Part shown: positions 8,420 to 16,595 of the stretch, in pieces | Numbering within the stretch: position 1 is the first letter of the stretch | How the letters are laid out: the number at the start of each line of letters is the position of its first letter | From: Granulicella sibirica | GTDB taxonomy: Bacteria; Acidobacteriota; Terriglobia; Terriglobales; Acidobacteriaceae | Direction of reading: 5' to 3' | DNA: 64,000 nucleotides | NCBI RefSeq assembly: GCF_004115155.1 | Contig: NZ_RDSM01000003.1 | Span: 744,001-808,000, forward strand | The notes under the pieces: model-generated | Told to the model about the DNA's origin: nothing | Seen by the model: the letters and a program-made list of their open reading frames with translations, nothing else | The model's database searches: none | Translations under genes and position numbers: made by a program

Positions 8420-8866
8420 ATGTTTCACCAATCAACTTCCTCTGCGGTACGCCGTAGTTTGCTGTCAGTTTCCGATCTGGTATTTCCGGCCACTCCGGCC
8501 AGCTTTTCCAAGCCAACGCCTCGCTCCCTGCGTCTCGTCGAAGGCGTTTCCATGGCGGATCCCGCTGGCGGCCTCCTCGCGTTCCCCGATATACCCTCCG
8601 CAGCCCAGGCGCCCGTAAAGCCCCGTGTTCTGGCCGATATCCTGTCGGCCTCGGCTGGCCGTTTTGCCGCCTTCTGTGCGGAAGCCTCCGTGCTCGTCTT
8701 CGTCCTCGGCATCCTCGACCGCTTCCTTCTCAAGGAGCGGATCGAGATCCGATGGATCATCGGAGCGTTCACCGTAAGTGTGGTGCTTCTCGCCCTTAGT
8801 GTGGCCGCCGACGTCAGCGCACGTCGCTGGCTCGGCGTAACGCGCATCGGCCCGATCACGCACTGA
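8420..8866 (+). CDS. Hypothetical two-span membrane protein
   Basis: The 148-residue ORF has a polar, Ser/Pro-rich N-terminal half and two hydrophobic segments in the second half (about residues 88-106 and 114-132), ending in a short basic tail. AAAGG lies upstream of the chosen ATG. An internal start (Met45) would give a 104-residue protein holding the whole hydrophobic part. No family is recognised. A strong 11-bp hairpin follows the stop and supports this being a separate transcription unit. Confidence 0.5.
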   Translation: MFHQSTSSAVRRSLLSVSDLVFPATPASFSKPTPRSLRLVEGVSMADPAGGLLAFPDIPSAAQAPVKPRVLADILSASAGRFAAFCAEASVLVFVLGILDRFLLKERIEIRWIIGAFTVSVVLLALSVAADVSARRWLGVTRIGPITH

Positions 8867-8875
8867 GTCCCTCGT

Positions 8876-8903
8876 CCGGAGCCCGGCACAATCCGGGCTC
8901 CGG
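8876..8903 (+). terminator. Strong hairpin between the hypothetical gene and thrC
   Basis: Arms CCGGAGCCCGG (8876-8886) and CCGGGCTCCGG (8893-8903) form a perfect 11-bp G/C stem with a CACAAT loop. There is no U tract, so termination would be imperfect. The arm pair lies 12 bases ahead of the thrC start and could also affect thrC translation. No classical Shine-Dalgarno sequence is visible between it and the thrC ATG. Confidence 0.45.
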
Positions 8904-8915
8904 TACCATAACCAG

Positions 8916-10172
8916 ATGCCCGCAATCGCCTTTCTCGAGTGTGTCCGCTGCCACCATCACGTCTCGGCTGATGTGCCGCAGACGCTCTGCCCGCTCTGCG
9001 CCGGATCTCTCTACGTTCGTTACGACATGGACTCCCTGAAGCACACCGCGAAGCGCGTCAACCCCGCCCGCTATGCCGCTGAATCTGCCGCAAGCCTCGG
9101 GATGTGGCGCTACCGCGACGTCCTGCCGTCCGTCACCCCGGTGACCCTCGCTGAGGGCTGGACCCCCATGCTCCGCAGCAAACGCTACCCAAACCTCTTC
9201 GTCAAGGAGGAGGGCGCAAACCCCACCGGCACCTTCAAGGCCCGCGGCCTCTGCCTCGCCGTAACGATGGCAAAGCACTACGGGCTCCAGCACCTCGCCG
9301 TGCCGTCAGCAGGGAACGCTGCCGGAGCCCTTGCCGCTTATGCCGCCGCTGCCGGGATCGCCGCCCACATCTTCATGCCCAAAGACGTCCCCTTCGCCAA
9401 CTACCTCGAAGGCGTCGTGTACGGAGCCGACGTCACCATGGTCGACGGCCTCATCTCCGACTGCGCCCGTATGGTCGGCGAGCGCATCAAGGCCCAGAAG
9501 GAAACCGGGACCGACCCATCGCAGGTCTGGTTCGACATCTCTACCCTCAAGGAACCCTTCCGCGTCGAGGGTAAGAAGACCATGGGCTATGAACTCGTCG
9601 AGCAGCTTGGCTGGGAGTACCCCGACGCCGTCTTCTACCCCACCGGAGGAGGCGTAGGCCTCATCGGCATGTGGAAGGCCTTCGAAGAAATGGAAGCCCT
9701 CGGCTGGGTCACTGGCAAGCGCCCCCGCATGTTCGCGCTGCAGTCGAGCGGATGCGCCCCCGTCGCGCAAGCGTATGCCGAAGGCAAGGACGTCAGCACT
9801 TTCTTCGAGCACGCCTCCACCTTTGCCGCAGGTCTCCGTGTACCCAAGCCCTACGGCGACGTCATCATCCTCGAGATCGTCCGCGCCTCCGGGGGTGCCG
9901 CCCTCGCCTATTCTGACGAGGCCATCCTCGCGAGCGTCCTCGATTGGGCCAAGCAGGAAGGAATATTCCTCTCACCCGAAGGCGCGGCCGCAACGGCAGC
10001 CTACGACTCGCTCATCGCTTCAGGAGACCTCAAGTCAACCGACCGCGTCGTTCTCTTCAACACCGGGGGCGGCCTCAAATACACTGATATGACCGCCGAG
10101 GCTATGCATCTTCGGCGTCCCGGCACGCTGCCAACCAGCATGCCCGTCGGCGGAATCATTACGCCTGTCTAA
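8916..10172 (+). CDS. thrC: Threonine synthase
   Basis: The 418-residue PLP enzyme should convert O-phosphohomoserine to threonine. It starts with a zinc-ribbon-like pair C-V-R-C (Cys9, Cys12) and C-P-L-C (Cys25, Cys28), seen in many bacterial threonine synthases. The PLP lysine is Lys108 in N-P-T-G-T-F-K-A-R-G, with P-S-A-G-N-A-A-G-A in the phosphate and substrate region. G-G-G-V-G-L-I-G is the PLP-phosphate loop. It is not next to other threonine genes. Threonine dehydratase or another fold-II PLP enzyme is less likely because of the zinc ribbon and length. Confidence 0.9.
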   Translation: MPAIAFLECVRCHHHVSADVPQTLCPLCAGSLYVRYDMDSLKHTAKRVNPARYAAESAASLGMWRYRDVLPSVTPVTLAEGWTPMLRSKRYPNLFVKEEGANPTGTFKARGLCLAVTMAKHYGLQHLAVPSAGNAAGALAAYAAAAGIAAHIFMPKDVPFANYLEGVVYGADVTMVDGLISDCARMVGERIKAQKETGTDPSQVWFDISTLKEPFRVEGKKTMGYELVEQLGWEYPDAVFYPTGGGVGLIGMWKAFEEMEALGWVTGKRPRMFALQSSGCAPVAQAYAEGKDVSTFFEHASTFAAGLRVPKPYGDVIILEIVRASGGAALAYSDEAILASVLDWAKQEGIFLSPEGAAATAAYDSLIASGDLKSTDRVVLFNTGGGLKYTDMTAEAMHLRRPGTLPTSMPVGGIITPV

Positions 10173-10196
10173 CTCATAACAACACTAAGGACGGCT

Positions 10197-11585
10197 ATGC
10201 CTGTCAAAGAACAGATACGGCCGATGCTGACCCTTGCCCTTCCACTTATCCTTGCCGAACTCGGCTGGATGGCGATGGGCATCGTCGACACCATCATGGT
10301 CGGCCACATGGATCGTCCCGTCCTGGCGATCGGCTCTGCCGCGCTCGGGCAGGTGCTCTACAACACCGTAACTTTCGGCATCGCTGGTGTCCTCCTCGGT
10401 CTTGATACCTACCTCTCGCAATCGCAAGGTGCAGGCGAACTCGACGAGGCGAACCGCTGGTTCCTGCATGGCCTCATCCTCGCCGGCGGCCTCGCCCTCT
10501 CGCTCATCACCGTAGTCCTGCTCGCGCCCCTTGCCTTGATGCGCATGCCGATCGACCACGGCGTCCTCGTCGGCGCGGTCAGCTTCCTGCACGCGCTCAA
10601 CTGGGGCACACCCGCTCTCTTCCTCTACTTCGCCCTCCGCCGCTATCTACAGGCGTTCAACCACGTCAAGCCCATCGCGGTCGCGCTTGTCACGGCGAAT
10701 CTTTGCAACATCCTCATGGACTGGCTCCTCATCTATGGCCATAGCTGGGGCCATCACTGGGGCTCGATCAGCATCCCGGCGATGGGTGTTTACGGCGCAG
10801 GCCTTTCGACCTCGATCTCCCGCCTCTACCTCGCCGTCTTCCTGATCGTCACCATCCTCCGCGTCGATCGCCGTCACGACTACGGCCTTCGCCGCATGAC
10901 ACGCCGCTTCGAGAAGGCCCGCGTCTGGAAGCTCGCCGCTCTCGGAGCCCCCGCCGGCGCGCAGATATTCGTCGAGATCTCCATCTTCGGAGCGGTTACC
11001 TTCCTCATCGGAACGATGGGAGCCGTGCCTCTCGCCGGACATGAGATCGCCCTCAACTGCGCCAGCTTCACCTTCATGATTCCGCTGGCTATCTCCGCCG
11101 CCGCCTCCGTCCGCGTCGGCCAGGCCATCGGCCGCAAGTCGCCCGAACAAGCGCGTTCGGCTGGATGGGCGGCCATCGCCCTCGGCGCAGGTTGCATGGC
11201 AGTCATGTCCCTCATCCTCACCGTCGTGCCCGGAGTCATTGCAGGCTCCTTCACGCATGACACCAGCATCATCGCTGCGACAATCCCGCTCCTCTACGTG
11301 GCCGCCGCGTTTCAGTTCTTCGACGGCCTCCAGATCACCGCCAATGGAGCCCTTCGCGGAGCCGGGAACACCCATGCCGGCCTCTACGTTCAGCTCCTCG
11401 GCTACTGGGTCATCGGATTGCCCGTCGGCTGCTGGCTCGGCTTTCATATGAAGCTCGGAGCCGTCGGGTTGTGGATGGGTTTATGTGCTGGACTCGTCGT
11501 CGCCGGTGTTCTCCTAACTACGACGTGGGCCAGAACGACAAGGAAGCTCGAAACGGCAAGCGTTATCGAGCCATCAGTTCGATGA
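10197..11585 (+). CDS. MATE family multidrug efflux transporter
   Basis: The 462-residue protein has about 12 hydrophobic segments in two similar halves, as in NorM/DinF-type MATE exporters. These use Na+ or H+ gradients to expel cationic drugs. The N-terminal P-L-I-L-A-E-L-G-W-M-A-M-G-I-V-D-T-I-M-V-G region is typical of the first two helices. Its TGA overlaps the photolyase ATG (ATGA at 11582-11585), so the two genes are translationally coupled. Start: ATG preceded by AAGGA. The substrate is unknown. Confidence 0.92.
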   Translation: MPVKEQIRPMLTLALPLILAELGWMAMGIVDTIMVGHMDRPVLAIGSAALGQVLYNTVTFGIAGVLLGLDTYLSQSQGAGELDEANRWFLHGLILAGGLALSLITVVLLAPLALMRMPIDHGVLVGAVSFLHALNWGTPALFLYFALRRYLQAFNHVKPIAVALVTANLCNILMDWLLIYGHSWGHHWGSISIPAMGVYGAGLSTSISRLYLAVFLIVTILRVDRRHDYGLRRMTRRFEKARVWKLAALGAPAGAQIFVEISIFGAVTFLIGTMGAVPLAGHEIALNCASFTFMIPLAISAAASVRVGQAIGRKSPEQARSAGWAAIALGAGCMAVMSLILTVVPGVIAGSFTHDTSIIAATIPLLYVAAAFQFFDGLQITANGALRGAGNTHAGLYVQLLGYWVIGLPVGCWLGFHMKLGAVGLWMGLCAGLVVAGVLLTTTWARTTRKLETASVIEPSVR

Positions 11586-13360
11586 ACGGAAACCGGAACT
11601 CCCAGGATGTTGTCGTTGCCTGCTCTCGAGGCATCACACCGGGCATGCCTTCCTTCGCAGAGCAGATCGCAAAGTCCGCTCCCGATGCCGCCGACATCAA
11701 GCAGCGTCGCTGGATTTATATCCCTTACGATCGCTACACCGACCGCACTGGCCCACTCACCGAGCAGAGCGCCGCTGCGACCGGCGTTGTCATCGTCGAA
11801 TCAACGGCCAAGGCACTGCGCCGTCCCTATCACAAGAAAAAGCTTGTCGTGCTCATCTCGAACATGCGCCACTTCGCTCTCGAACAGGCCGCACGCGGAG
11901 TTTCCGTTCTCTACGTCTTCTCGCCGAAGAGCCATGGGCAGGCTCTCGTCGATGTACAGCGCGAGCACGCGTTACCCGAGCTCACCTGTATGACTCCCGC
12001 CGAGCGTGAGCTGCGCCTCGATCTCGCGACCGCCATTGAGAATGGCCTTCAAATGAAGTTTGCCGAAGACACCACTTGGGCTTCGAGGACCGCCGACTTC
12101 ACTGAGGTCTACGGCACGTACAAGCCGGGCAAGAGCTATGTCATGGATCGTTTCTACCGCAAGGCTCGGCAGAAGACCGGCATCCTCATGCAGAACGGAA
12201 AGCCCGTCGGCGGACAGTTCTCCTTCGATGCCGATAACCGCAATCCATACAAGAACCAGATCCCCGTTCCCAAGCCTCCGAAATTCCGGCCCGATCCGAT
12301 TACTGAGGAGGTAATCGCCTTTGTCGGCGAGACCTACGCGCAGCACTTCGGCGAGATCGACGGCTTTGACCTTCCATGTACCCAGGCAGACTGCGATCTC
12401 ATGTGGCGCTTCGCCCTCGAGCATCTTCTTCCGCACTTTGGCCCCTTCGAAGACGCCATGCGCGACGACCACGGCCAGCTCTTCCACTCGAAGACCTCGG
12501 TTTTGCTGAACCTCGGCCGCCTGCTCGCTCTTGACCTCGTCCGAGACGTCGCCCAGGCGGCCGAGGCGGGAGCCATCCCACTCGCGAGCGCGGAGGGCTT
12601 CATTCGCCAACTCCTTGGCTGGCGCGAGTTCATGCGTCATCTGCACGGGGAGACCGACGGCTATCGCCTCCTCGCCGGCCACGTTCCACAGGAGCATAGA
12701 CGCTTCACCCAAGAGGTCTCCCCTGACCGGACCGAAGAGGCAACCAAAGCCTACGCATCAGCCATAAGCAAGGCCGATCCCTATGCTGGAGCAAGGCCCT
12801 CAGCCCTCGGCGCATCCCTTCCTTTACCCGCTGTTTACTGGGGCGTGAAGTCCGGTCTGCACTGCATGGACACTGTCGTCGCCCAGGTCATTCAGGAGGG
12901 ATGGTCGCATCACATCACGCGCCTTATGGTTCTCTCGAACCTGGCTAATCTTTGCGGGTTCTCCCCACGCGAGCTCACCGACTGGTTCTGGTTCGCTTAT
13001 GTCGACGCCTACGACTGGGTGGTCGAACCCAACGTTCTCGGCATGGCCACGTACGCCGACGGAGGCCTCACCGCTACCAAGCCTTATGTCTCAGGCGCCG
13101 CCTACATCAATCGCATGTCGAACTTCTGCGGCCACTGCCAGTACGACCCGAAGAAGTCCACTGGCCCAGGTTCATGCCCGTTCACCTCGCTCTACTGGAC
13201 CTTCCTCGAGCGGAACCAGGACATCCTCGCCGGCAACTTCCGCCTCCAGATGCCCTACAATACGCTCCGCAAAAAGCCCGCCCAGGAACTTATGCAACTC
13301 CGAGCACGTGCCGAAGAAGCCATCGCGCATTTACAGTCTTTCAAGCGCCCCGCTTACTGA
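11582..13360 (+). CDS. Iron-sulfur bacterial photolyase/cryptochrome (FeS-BCP, PhrB-like)
   Basis: The 592-residue protein has cryptochrome/photolyase features of the iron-sulfur class, which repairs UV lesions ((6-4) photoproducts in PhrB) or senses blue light. Four cysteines, Cys428, Cys516, Cys519 and Cys532, match the 88-3-13 spacing of the PhrB [4Fe-4S] ligands. The N-terminal alpha/beta chromophore domain contains H-K-K-K-L and M-R-H-F (about 84-98), and the FAD domain follows from about residue 250. About 40 residues precede the usual N-terminus. The ATG at 11582 overlaps the MATE stop and is chosen over an in-frame upstream ATG at 11471, which would lie deep inside the MATE gene. An ATG at 11645 would remove part of the extension. 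Confidence 0.88.
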   Translation: MNGNRNSQDVVVACSRGITPGMPSFAEQIAKSAPDAADIKQRRWIYIPYDRYTDRTGPLTEQSAAATGVVIVESTAKALRRPYHKKKLVVLISNMRHFALEQAARGVSVLYVFSPKSHGQALVDVQREHALPELTCMTPAERELRLDLATAIENGLQMKFAEDTTWASRTADFTEVYGTYKPGKSYVMDRFYRKARQKTGILMQNGKPVGGQFSFDADNRNPYKNQIPVPKPPKFRPDPITEEVIAFVGETYAQHFGEIDGFDLPCTQADCDLMWRFALEHLLPHFGPFEDAMRDDHGQLFHSKTSVLLNLGRLLALDLVRDVAQAAEAGAIPLASAEGFIRQLLGWREFMRHLHGETDGYRLLAGHVPQEHRRFTQEVSPDRTEEATKAYASAISKADPYAGARPSALGASLPLPAVYWGVKSGLHCMDTVVAQVIQEGWSHHITRLMVLSNLANLCGFSPRELTDWFWFAYVDAYDWVVEPNVLGMATYADGGLTATKPYVSGAAYINRMSNFCGHCQYDPKKSTGPGSCPFTSLYWTFLERNQDILAGNFRLQMPYNTLRKKPAQELMQLRARAEEAIAHLQSFKRPAY

Positions 13361-13365
13361 TCCGC

Positions 13366-14571
13366 TCACTTGTTTTTCTGCCCGAGGACGACTCCGGCCG
13401 GTGTGTAGCCTTCCCACTCCCACGGCGTCACCGTATCGCCGAGGATCTTCTCGAGCAGCGTGCGGAACGCGTACTCGCCATTCTCGCTGTTGGTGAGGAT
13501 CACCATGCAGTCGCCACGCTGCCGGAAGCAGATCATGTAGTTCTGCGCGCCGTCCCCGTGCCCTTCCTTGAAGAACGCCGGCCCGAACTTCGTCCCTGCC
13601 AGCAAGCCCCACCCGAGCCCATACGACAGCCCCACTGCCTGCCCCTCGGTCCCCTTCGTATCCACAAGCGTAGGGAACTGGTGCAGCGTATTGATCGCCA
13701 CCTGCGGCCGAAACATGTCCGCCTGCGCCTTAGCCGACATCACCCGTCCGCCCATCAGCCCGTCGAGAAACCTGCCCATATCGACGATCGTCGTCACCAT
13801 CGAGCCCGCCGCTCTCGCACTCGCGCGGTGCGAAGGTCCAAGGCTCACGCCCTGCGGATCGTAGCCGTTCGCAATGTTCGATGCGAAGCTGTCCTGCCAT
13901 ACAAGCGAGGTGCGCGTCATGCCAAGCTGACCGAAGATGCGCTCGCCCATCAACTCCTGCAGCGGCTTGTGCATCCTCGTCTCCACCACAAGCTGCAGCA
14001 GGTTCATCCCCTCGCCCGAGTACCCAAATCGCGTCCCCGGTTCCCAATGAATCCGCATCTTGTGGTCAGGCTCAAGCTGCAAGAAATTCGCAAGCCCCGA
14101 AGTATGCGAGAGCAGATGCCGTGCCGTGATCCTGCGCCACCGTACATCTCCGGCCAGGTCTTTGTAGCGGTCAAACTGCGGCAGCGGCTTCCCGAGGTAC
14201 TGCCACACCGGCTTGTCGAGATCGATCATGCCCGCATCGACAAGCGTCATCACGTACGAGGCGAAGATGCTCTTCGTAAACGATGCACCCCACATTACTG
14301 TATCGAGAGTCATCGGCTGCTTCCCGGCGACATCCCGCAGCCCGAACGCGTCGCTCCAGACGACCTTGCCCCCGTTCAGCACAGCAATCTGAGCCCCGGT
14401 CACGTGGGCATCCGCAAGTGCCTTGCGGGCGATGGACGAAGCCTTCGAACCGGATATGGTTGAGCCGTCCAGCCTGTGAATGCGTGCCCTATCCTGCGCG
14501 CTGGCTGCATCCCCGCAGATCAGCCAGGACCAAAGGCACAACAGGAACAGGCGCAACCCCATGTTTCTCAT
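13366..14571 (-). CDS. Secreted class-C beta-lactamase-like serine hydrolase
   Basis: The 401-residue protein has a signal peptide (about 1-25) and the class-C/esterase-family motifs. These are the S-x-x-K nucleophile motif S-F-T-K at 97-100, H-T-S-G-L near 157, and the Y-S-G triad tyrosine at Tyr184. Such proteins include AmpC, D-aminopeptidases and esterases; which substrate it uses cannot be decided. It ends convergently five bases after the photolyase stop, on the opposite strand. Length fits the family. Confidence 0.85.
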   Translation of the reverse strand: MRNMGLRLFLLCLWSWLICGDAASAQDRARIHRLDGSTISGSKASSIARKALADAHVTGAQIAVLNGGKVVWSDAFGLRDVAGKQPMTLDTVMWGASFTKSIFASYVMTLVDAGMIDLDKPVWQYLGKPLPQFDRYKDLAGDVRWRRITARHLLSHTSGLANFLQLEPDHKMRIHWEPGTRFGYSGEGMNLLQLVVETRMHKPLQELMGERIFGQLGMTRTSLVWQDSFASNIANGYDPQGVSLGPSHRASARAAGSMVTTIVDMGRFLDGLMGGRVMSAKAQADMFRPQVAINTLHQFPTLVDTKGTEGQAVGLSYGLGWGLLAGTKFGPAFFKEGHGDGAQNYMICFRQRGDCMVILTNSENGEYAFRTLLEKILGDTVTPWEWEGYTPAGVVLGQKNK

Positions 14572-14631
14572 GCACCAAGCATAACTGCCGGTCGCATCGC
14601 CATCCAGCGGCGGCTCATGAATCTACGGGGT

Positions 14632-15400
14632 TTAGTGTCCAGCAGCAGCGCTTTCCACCGTCGGCGGCGTCTCGTCGACCACCTTGTAATTTCCCGGAAC
14701 CGCGAAGGTCGAAGGATCCGGTTCATGTCGATTGACCTCGGTTACCGCGACGTACTGCGTCCCCGAACGCGCATCCTCATGCTTGATCACCAAGCTCCGG
14801 CGAATACCAGTACTCGTCCGAGATCACCACTTCTTTGCCTGTGCCGCTCATCGTCGCGGATAGCGAGCGGCTCTTGCGAATTCCCTTCATGGGAACGCCG
14901 CTGACCTCCTGGGTCCCAAGATCCTGGTCTGGGAGATCGGGCGTAGGCTTCGGACGATTCGGATTCGCCGATGGACTACGTGGCGGAGGCAGGTACGTCT
15001 CCCGTGCCAGCCGTGTCATCGGTGCGGTAAAGATGCTGAGCCGCGTCGCCGGATCGTAGATGTGTCCCGAGACCAGCGGCGGATCTCCCTTGAACGACGC
15101 CGGTACGAGCCGTCTGCGCTCGTTGTAGATGCGCCCGCTCGAGTCTCGCGCGATGTGGTTGATCGTCGTCCGGGTCACCGACGTGCCGTCCGGCAGCACC
15201 TGCGTCGAAACGATATCCACCTTGGCCGTAAACGGGGCGCCCGCTACGGGCGTGACGTAGATCCCGGGAATATGAATCTCCGGTCCACGGTAGTCTGGAG
15301 GCATCTGCGCTCCCGACTGCGGACCAGCGTTGACCTGCGCCATCGCGAACGGAACGGAGAGCAGGAGACCCAGCGGAACCATCGCACGAATCGTCATCAT
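14632..15400 (-). pseudogene. Frameshifted exported protein gene, function unknown
   Basis: The uninterrupted reading frame (14777-15400) encodes 207 residues with a signal peptide (about 1-22) and ends abruptly as S-P-E-L-G-D-Q-A. Directly after this point another minus frame continues with L-V-I-K-H-E-D and runs for about 47 more residues to a TAA at 14632-14634. That tail reads like the natural continuation of the S-P-E-L strand and includes S-G-T-Q-Y-V-A-V-T-E-V-N. The join near 14790-14800 requires loss of 2, 5, 8 or 11 bases, or gain of 1. It is a recent frameshift, a sequencing error or programmed slippage. The intact protein would be about 255 residues, periplasmic, of the unnamed beta-rich type common in acidobacteria. 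Confidence 0.7.
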
Positions 15401-15449
15401 CGTGTGCCTCGCAGAAAGAATAACTCACCATGTGCAAGGTGGGCGCCGG

Positions 15450-16568
15450 CTAAGGGAGCTTTGCCGCTTCAGCCTCGGGATCCCAGTTGTCCCGCCCGCG
15501 CAGAAAAGTCTTCGTCGCGAACGGTCGCGCCTGAGCGTCGGTAAGCTGGTGCGACCAGCTCACACGATCTTTCGCGGATGCCCCAGGCCCCGAACTCTTG
15601 TACTCGGCGAAGAACGCCGTTGTCTCGTTTGATTCCTTGTTCCAGTTGTTCCATCCCGCCGAACTCAGATCGGACGGGAGAGACGTATTCAGGTACACCA
15701 CACGCGCATATGGTCGCCACGGCCGCCCAAGGTAAAACGACCCCTGCGACGAGGCCGAGGACCGGGACCCGGACGCCGGGTTGTTGCTGTTACTCGCACG
15801 CCGCCCACCCAAATCCGCCGCATCGTTAACTGTCGAAGACACCCGCGAGTTCGCAATCACAAATCCCGTCGTCTCACTCGGCTTGATTCGGGACTGCGCC
15901 GTCAGGAACCCAGGCGACAGAGCGTGAATCTCCGAGTGATCGAAGACCGCCGTTGCATCCCCGAAGATGAAGTCCACGCCACCCGCGATGTACGAGCCCG
16001 TATAGTACTGCCGCCCATAGTCGGCAAACAGCGTGTCCTGATGCCCCAGGAACCGGCAGTGCTTGAAGATCGCCCGGTCTGAACGCACCGCGACCGCGAC
16101 CGCCTGCCCCGTATTCCCCGCGCTGTTCTCAAACGTTATATTGTCGGCCTCGAACTCGTCCCCATTCACCTCGACGGTTTGGGTAAAGTAGGTTCCGCCC
16201 GCCTGATTCGCGTTGAGCGAGTTCGTAATCACCACATCCGAGGGTGACGACCCCATGCCGATCAGCGTCATCCGTGGCCGGTTCTGCGTCACAATCACCC
16301 GCTCCCGGTACTGGCCCGGATAGATGTGAACGAACACCCGCCCCGTCCCCGCGTCTGGAGCATGGTCCATCGCCATTTGGATCGTCGGGTACTCAGTTGT
16401 CGACTCGATCCCGGTCTTCACATCCGGGCTCACCCGCACATGCACATCCGCGTCGAGCGCCTTATGAGATCCGTGCTTCTGAGCCGTCGCGGTAAGACTC
16501 ACAACCAGGAGAACCAGAGCGACAGGGAGCACGGAGCGCAGCATGCGAAGAAGGTTAGTAGATATCAA
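15450..16568 (-). CDS. Pectinesterase (carbohydrate esterase family 8)
   Basis: The 372-residue protein has a signal peptide (about 1-29) and a right-handed beta-helix CE8 catalytic domain. Visible signatures are G-Q-Y-R-E-R, G-H-Q-D-T-L with the acid/base aspartate, G-G-V-D-F-I-F-G with the nucleophilic aspartate, and L-G-R-P-W with the substrate-binding arginine. It should remove methyl esters from pectin outside the cytoplasm, in line with plant-polysaccharide use by soil acidobacteria. A Ser/Asn-rich low-complexity insert lies at about residues 255-275. No other pectinolytic gene is adjacent. Confidence 0.93.
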   Translation of the reverse strand: MISTNLLRMLRSVLPVALVLLVVSLTATAQKHGSHKALDADVHVRVSPDVKTGIESTTEYPTIQMAMDHAPDAGTGRVFVHIYPGQYRERVIVTQNRPRMTLIGMGSSPSDVVITNSLNANQAGGTYFTQTVEVNGDEFEADNITFENSAGNTGQAVAVAVRSDRAIFKHCRFLGHQDTLFADYGRQYYTGSYIAGGVDFIFGDATAVFDHSEIHALSPGFLTAQSRIKPSETTGFVIANSRVSSTVNDAADLGGRRASNSNNPASGSRSSASSQGSFYLGRPWRPYARVVYLNTSLPSDLSSAGWNNWNKESNETTAFFAEYKSSGPGASAKDRVSWSHQLTDAQARPFATKTFLRGRDNWDPEAEAAKLP

Positions 16569-16595
16569 TCACTTTGAGCAAGGTGGTTGGACCAT

